Below the pieces are notes generated by a model. It saw nothing but the letters and a program-made list of their open reading frames with translations. It had not been told where the DNA came from and searched no databases. From Dictyophora rubrovolvata (lineage: Eukaryota; Basidiomycota; Agaricomycetes; Phallales; Phallaceae), in the NCBI GenBank assembly GCA_029959195.1, contig CP114117.1:3100001-3164000 (forward strand): a DNA stretch of 64,000 nt, in the 5' to 3' direction. The translations under genes and the position numbers were made by a program. Below are positions 58,140 through 64,000 of this stretch, piece by piece. Position 1 is the first letter of the stretch, and the number at the start of each line of letters is the position of its first letter.

Positions 58140-58454
58140 TAGTTTTGATTTTGCTCCAAAACATTTTTTACGAAATCTTCATATCCAAGCCTGTCTGTCA
58201 TCATGGTCACTGATTTCACACTGGAGCTTCGTCAACGCAATTCTGCATTAATTGGGGCTAGTAACATGTCATTGCCGAAGCTGCAATTTTCAAGCATTCT
58301 ACAACATGTACATGGAACGCTTACTGTGGAGATGGGGGATCATGACGGTATGAGTTTAGAAGAGGACGGTGGTATTGGTCTCAGGCCCCCGAATGGTGAG
58401 CTCAGTGCTCAGAACCCGCTCGATACAGAGGCTTCCGAAGCCCGAGCAGTCTGA
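58140..58454 (+). pseudogene. DUF6533-like 7TM protein, C-terminal tail
   Basis: Reads 'VTDFTLELRQRNSALIGASN' and a polar acidic tail ending at a natural stop (58454). It resembles the tail at 14028-14216 ('VADFFLKLRQHNSAPAVEAS') and is probably the last exon of the gene whose middle is at 51559-51840, cut by the Copia element. Confidence 0.4.
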
Positions 58455-58748
58455 GAATGGCTGCTGATTCCCCCATTGAACTAGAAATTATAAAGTATCA
58501 GCAGTGCCAAAACCTATTTTTCTTTTCGAACGTGATTAAAACGACCAGTCAGGTTTCTCATCCTCAATTATGTTACGGATTTGAAATTTTCATTAGTCAT
58601 CCGTCCCCAAGAATAAAATAATCAGAGTAATTTTCATTTATATTCATATTTCAGCGAGAAATTCTTGTACAGAAAGGATACCGTCGAAGGCATGGGAGCC
58701 CCCAGAATTTACCAAACCTTTGCGGGACGCATTGAATGGTTTCCTAGT

Positions 58749-59916
58749 TTACCACTTTTCATGTGCGGGGCGAACTAAGGATAGATAGTCACCTGGGGAT
58801 GAACATTGTTACGATTGAACAATATAACTTACGATCCAATTCCCAAGTCCAAGCGGAGCGGTCCTGTTGAGTCAAGTATAGGTAGGACTATTATTTATGG
58901 AAATCGTAATAAGTGTATATGCCTAATTCGTTCGTTCAACGCAAACAAACCTTTGCAATGCTATCAGGATTGAGCCTGAGAGCCTCATTTTGTTCCCACT
59001 CAGGATTACCTCTTCTTTCTCTACTGAGATCGGTAATTATTCCCCCGTCAATAATAGAATGGGCAACCTGAGAAAATGTAAACCATGGACGGGGTTTAGC
59101 AAAATTAATTCAGCCTCACATGAATATCTTCTTTTCCAAATTCTTTGGCAAGACTTTGAGATAGAGCACGCAATGCGAATTTTCCGGAAGCAAATGCGGA
59201 AGTCGTTACGTTGCCTCTAATTGCAGCAGTTGCTCCAGTAAATATAAGCGTTCCTCGCACCCTATTCTCGTCAGGGCTATTAAATAAAAGGGTCGTATCA
59301 ATAGAATACTAGGGGGTCGCAAGATGGACATACGCCGACTGCTTGAAAGCGAGAATAGATTCTCTCGAGAATGCGAAGGCAGCGATGATATTTATGTCTG
59401 TGACCTTCTTAATATCTTCGGGAGTAACATCGAGGAATTTTTTCCAAACTCCAATTCCTGCATTGAAAATGGTAGCGCGTATATCACCATCGGAGAAATG
59501 CTTTTTGATAGCAGCAAATGTCTCATGTATGGACTCGTAGGTGTACTCATTGACCGGAAATCCCGCGGCCTATTGAGGAAGTCAGGTTTAGCAAGGACTT
59601 TTGGATAGCAGTATAGCACACAACCTGACCACCACCGGCATTAATCTCATCAGCGACCTTCTTGAGATGATCCGGGTTTCGAGCTATCAACGCAACCTGA
59701 TAGCCTATAAAACGCAATAAGAAATCCAACGAAAATGAGTAACTTTCTTCGGATATCTCACCATTCTTTGCAAATAAACGACTTTAAATCCGAGCACAAG
59801 TTAGCATGATAGACGAGCATGAGGACTTGAGATCCTTACGCAGAACTAGCACCAGTTCCACTACCGTTGCCGATGCCAGCTACAACAAGGATAGCACGAC
59901 GAGCAGCTGAAGCCAT
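58749..59916 (-). CDS. Short-chain dehydrogenase/reductase, eight exons
   Basis: Exons 59916-59840, 59781-59762, 59704-59625, 59569-59334, 59276-59120, 59067-58951, 58887-58833 and 58792-58749 join into 261 aa without a break. The N-terminal dinucleotide motif is 'GIGNGSGTGASSA', and 'LIARNPDHLKK' follows the second strand as in NADP-using SDRs. 'IFNAGIG' is the NAG motif. The active-site region 'LIFTGATAAIRG', then 'AFASGKFALRALSQSLAKEF', keeps the Lys but has Phe where Tyr normally stands. The end 'QDRSAWTWELD' and 'RPAHEKW' is shared by a known fungal/bacterial SDR group. The substrate is unknown and the location probably cytosolic. The second exon is only 20 bases. Confidence 0.85.
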
Positions 59917-60451
59917 GTTAGAAAACTATATGTAGTTACGAAAGAAGTACGAGAACAAGACGTGCTTTATATACACGCCCATGAGATAGCGGATTTATAA
60001 TAATGACGACAACCGTTACGAGACGATCGTGACACAACCGTGATGACCTTTGTCATCACTTGCTCAATGTGGTCTGGCGATGTCAGCAGTCCGATATTAT
60101 GAATGGCATCGGGAGAGCATAAAACTTTCTCAAGGAATGGTTGTTCTTGCGTCCTCTATTCAAATTTACTTTGTACCAGGTATTCGCTGGAAGATACTTG
60201 GGATGCAGCTCACAATTGGATTCTCCCACTGCCCCGAGTCCGCCACAAGCCTCTTTCTCACAACGCCATAGTAGTCTATTTTCTTTCCAACTACCAAGAC
60301 TAATTGAACGTCGGCTAGATATACAGTTTGCATGCCGGTTTACCGGTTTCGCAATATCTACAAATATACGTGTTTTGACGCAATACACACGCGAAATTTC
60401 AAGTTCTCTTCTTCTCTTTTTTCTTTATTTTGCTTCACTAATCATACAAAC
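59917..60451. other. Intergenic, nothing recognised
   Basis: Contains the likely SDR promoter and the 3' end of the SUMO gene. Short frames only. Confidence 0.5.
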
Positions 60452-60973
60452 TCACATTCGACCCCCAACCTGTTGGACCATCACATCAATCGCGTCACCA
60501 TCATCCTAAAAGATGTAATTTTCCCATAAAAAGTCAAGATTTCAATTTATAAATGCAATAACAAATCCAACATACCATCCCTAGACTGGCCGGTGTGTCA
60601 TCATCATTTATACGTTCACCATCGTATAAAAACCTAAAATGAAATCGCCGCCTTCAACTTCTAAGTCTGTCGTATATATTTTGGTGGCATTTACCGAATA
60701 TTATTCACGTCCTTTCCCACCTTGTTCGCATAAGCTCCTTGCAGTTTCGTAAGTTTCGTATTCTTCTTGATCTTGAAAAATACTTCTTCTCCGGTGGACG
60801 AAACAACCTAAAAACAAATAAACGCATCAGAAACGCTCGCCACTACCGCGTATAATACACTGCAAAGTGATTGCCCTTTTGTCTCGAAAAGAGACACTAA
60901 CCTTGATATTGATAGGAGCATTAGCGTCTTCGACTTTGGGTTCATTATTACGGGGTTCTTCGTTATCCGACAT
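60452..60973 (-). CDS. SMT3: SUMO (Smt3-type ubiquitin-like modifier) precursor
   Basis: Four exons (60973-60902, 60807-60695, 60633-60576, 60505-60452) give 98 aa, the usual fungal size. A polar N-terminal tail of about 20 residues precedes the fold: 'INIKVVSSTGEEVFFKIKKN', 'LTKLQGAYANKVGKDVNN', 'RFLYDGERINDDDTPASLGM' and 'DGDAIDVMVQQVGGRM'. The mature end is Gly95-Gly96; SUMO protease (Ulp1) would remove the last two residues. It is conjugated to lysines of nuclear proteins through E1 Aos1-Uba2 and E2 Ubc9. It is essential in most fungi. All splice sites are canonical and in frame. Confidence 0.95.
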
Positions 60974-61368
60974 AGTTAAAAAGCCCAATAGAATAATCTA
61001 CAAATTGATTTTGATTGGCTTTAAATGAGAATTGTGGCAATATAGTGGGAAGAGCAGAAAGTTTCAAAGGTTCTTCTTTGATAACTTTTTGGCACTGTTG
61101 CTTAGTCAGCTACAACGTAATTCGAACTCAGCTGACGTACTTTCGGAAGCTACTGAACCCATCCAAAATTAGTTAATTATACGAAGCTATACATCAACAA
61201 CAAAGGTCACCAAGATAAATCTATAATACAGTTAAGCATGCAAAACGTTATAAAATGCAATGAGATCGATAAGAGTAAATGTCGAAGAGACAAGCACAGT
61301 AAGATAATAGATTTGGTAGGTTAAGTATTAAATGAAATAAGGGTGAGGAGAGGGGGAGAGAGATAGCT

Positions 61369-64000
61369 TCATTTTCGAACTGAACTCTTACGCTGTTTAG
61401 TCCGAGCTAAAGCTCGTCTAGCAGCTTTATAACCTTCATCTTCGGACGAAGAATCTTCCCACACATTTGAAAGATCCTCAGCATCAGTTCGCGATTTCCA
61501 ACCAGACTCAGCTTTAGCCGGAGTGGAGGTGGCAGCTGCCGCTGCTGTTGTGTCAGAAAATCCAGAACGAAGGCCGGATTTATTGCGCGCAAAGAGTCCG
61601 CCTTCTTCGTAATCTTCCTGGGTTGGAGTTCGTTCTAGGACTTCAGGTGGAAGAGATGACAAGCGTACACTTTTCCGGCGACGCGCTACAGTTTCAGATC
61701 CATTGGCAACAGCAGTATCTCCTGATGTAACTGATGATACTTCGTGAACATCCGCCCGTGCTGTGGGTTGAGGCTGTGGCTGAGACTGAGACTGAAGCTC
61801 CGGGGGTGCTTGAACAGACATTGGCTCAGGATGTGGTTGCGACAATAAAACAGGAATGGCGGATAAATCAACATTGTTATTTCGACCTTGTTCCCCGGTT
61901 CCACTATCTCCACCTTCATCCCCGCCTTCTCCATCGATCTCATAAAAGTCCTCTCGCCCAGTCTCATATGAACTGATAGAAGACGTATCAGCAACGGAAG
62001 GGTGCGGCGAACCTGGTCTTTCGGGTGGTGGCGTAGCAGTAGCAGTATAAGATGCTGATGCCAACGCGACCGGTAGCTGCAGGGGCGGTATCCCCGATTC
62101 TAATGTCGCGATATTCGAAGCAGTCAGAGCGGAAGCTGGGGTTGGAGCTGATATATGATTCAACGGTATTGGAGATATCGGCGTAAGAGGTCGAAGAGGA
62201 GAATCTTGAGAGGTAGGAATGAAAACAGGAATAGGTAAGACAGCCTGTGGTAGTTTAGCCGGAGAAGAACCACTCGAGATTGAAGCGGCCTGGAGAGGAG
62301 ATATACTTCCGGCTCTTTCTTTGCTCGTATTTCGAAGAGCACTTTTCAGCGGTTTCTTTTCACCGCGCTGCGACGACGCTGAAACTGATAAACTCGGACT
62401 CCTAGCTGGGGGATTCTCAAGACCACCCCTCGATATCGCAGTGGATCCAGAGTCTAAGCGACTCGAGAGAACGGATGGTGGTGCACGCGGAATGTTTTTC
62501 ATCACCTTGGACGGTGTAGATGTAGATGGACCGTCACGAAATGACGAGTCCTCGGCAATTCTAGAAAGTCTGCCTTCTCCTGCAGGAAAATGTGAATGCG
62601 AAAATTTGGTTTCACGCTGAGGCGATCTACCATCACTAATCAGAATCCGTGAAGACGCGCCTGATGAAAGATCAAGGGTTGGTCGACTTTGCCTAGCTGA
62701 GGACAACGAGACGGCACGCTCTCTACCGCTAGGTTCACCCGGGCGGTTTCTTTTGCTTCCACTTCGCGTCAACAACTCTCGTCTATCTCGAGGCGGCTGA
62801 GGCGGCTGTGTACCAACCGGTGAAGCTGAAGGCGAAGGCATCATCAACGGCGTGGGCCCTGGGTTAGTGAGACTACCAGTACGAGTATGACGGACTGCGC
62901 TTTTCGATCTCCTTTTGCTCAATTTCCGAGCATTAGACCGCTCCTCGTCACTGCTATCGTCAATATCTGTCTTGGCACCTCTGATATTACGATCGGTACG
63001 TGTATCCCACCCGCCATTCCGTTGTTGTGATGATTTGTTATTCATCGAAGTCCTAAAAAGCGAAGCCAGCCCTCCAAAGAAACCCTGATTCTTCCGACCC
63101 CTATGATCGGAATCCGAAGGTAACGAATTCGTGTCTGAATTAGAAGTCTTGATTCGTGAGTTAGGAGAATGCTGGGGAGAAGATGGTGGATCCTTTCGTA
63201 TACTGTCTCGTGCCTTGTCCAGTACACTCCTGCGTTTGTATTGCGGGTTCTCGTGAACTTCAACTGGTACGTCTAGTTCTGAGGATGACCCTTCTTCCTC
63301 TTGTTGCTGCTGAAACTGGGGTTTGATTGGAGAGGGTACGGGAATAGTACCGTTCTCAGGTACACGATGTGGAGGAGGAATTTTGAGAGAGTACGGACTG
63401 GCCGGTGAAGATAATGCGCCTGTTTGTGTTTGCGTGTCGTTATTATAGGCACCTATTTGAGATGCTGACTGTGAAGGAGCCAAAGACGAAAAAGCTGATG
63501 CACGATCGTGGTCATAAACGCCATTTGTTGATAAAGGTTGAAATAGTCCAAGGGCTATAAGAACACAGTATCAGCATTAATCAAAAAGGCATCACATTAT
63601 AGAAATATCCGTACGTAATACAGCATCAAAATTACAAAGTTCAGTAAATTAAAGGCAAAATAGGAGATTGAATTCCAGAAATGACGCTCACCCGAAGTAC
63701 CGTTGGGAGATGGTGCATCACTTAGATCTGAAAGAAAGGAGAGACAGAGGCGTCCTAATTCACCCCATGTCCATGCACATTGAACGAGAGCCTGGCAGCG
63801 TGATTGTAATCCATGCTTTAGAGCGCTGAGTCGGTAAGCCTCCAGCTCGCGCTCTTGGTTGGCCAAATGGGATTCACAAGCTTGTAATTCCATTTGAGCA
63901 GCTGAAACCTTGGAATTGAAACTCTTGAACGAGACGGTTGAAGCTGAGTCTGAGGCGGAATGCAATAAGGATTGGGGAGTGGCCTTGGATTTTTGGGAGA
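61369..64000 (-). CDS. Large Ser/Pro-rich protein, 5' end outside the window
   Basis: Two exons are visible: from the window edge to 63692, and 63554-61369. The frame is kept across the intron, giving over 830 residues; the start lies beyond 64000. The visible N-terminal part has a coiled-coil-like helix ('KVSAAQMELQACESHLANQE', 'RELEAYRLSALKHGL') and 'ALVQCAWTWGELGRLCLSFL'. The rest is disordered: Ser/Pro-rich with basic patches ('KLSKRRSKSAVRHTRTGS'), a Gln run, and an acidic-to-basic end ('WEDSSSEDEGYKAARRAL', 'KQRKSSVRK'). I do not recognise it. The composition suggests a phosphorylated scaffold or cytoskeletal regulator, but that is only inference. Confidence 0.7.

Overview
The window looks like nuclear DNA of a mushroom-forming basidiomycete (Agaricomycetes). 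Genes are broken up by many GT-AG introns of about 45-70 bases. Protein families include several typical of this group: a fungal rhodopsin-like 7TM protein, DUF6533-type tails and monocarboxylate-type MFS. The transposons (a KDZ element with CxC5/CxC6 cysteine clusters, a chromodomain Ty3/Gypsy element and a Ty1/Copia element) fit the same assignment. The species cannot be named from sequence alone. All gene models were spliced by eye; where introns keep the frame across every junction, confidence is high.

Layout. 1-13.8 kb is mostly host genes: a four-TM membrane protein, an F-box/LRR-like relic, an RWD/DUF1115 protein, cyclin H (minus), a 7TM rhodopsin-like protein, tRNA-Val(AAC) (minus), a 634-aa basidiomycete protein (minus) and a 247-aa SDR with seven exons. 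13.8-18.3 kb holds no clear gene except a short DUF6533-like tail. 18.3-22.2 kb is a 1111-aa low-complexity protein of unknown role. 23.2-28.4 kb is a complete KDZ DNA transposon with 8-bp target duplications. It carries a 687-aa transposase and, convergent to it, a passenger gene with a GRF-like zinc finger and an RTC4-like end. 28.4-29.6 kb is repeat debris. 29.9-32.1 kb is an intact 16-exon MFS transporter containing a 7-nt microexon. 32.1-42.4 kb is gene-poor, with a 263-bp-arm palindrome, a decayed alpha/beta hydrolase, an F-box/LRR-like remnant and a short local repeat.

42.4-58.1 kb is a retroelement block: a Ty3/Gypsy fossil (TSD GGTGC) and a Ty1/Copia fossil (TSD GACTT), each with a further LTR-like insertion inside. 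The Copia element sits in the remains of a DUF6533-like membrane protein gene. Host genes resume after 58.7 kb: a 261-aa SDR, SUMO (SMT3-type, mature GG end) and the 3' part of a large disordered protein that runs off the right edge.

The genes do not form one pathway. Cyclin H (transcription/CAK) and SUMO are housekeeping genes; the SDRs, MFS transporter, hydrolase and 7TM protein are accessory-type genes around a transposon-rich core. The most novel-looking item is the KDZ element: its palindromic ends and its zinc-finger/RTC4-like passenger gene.
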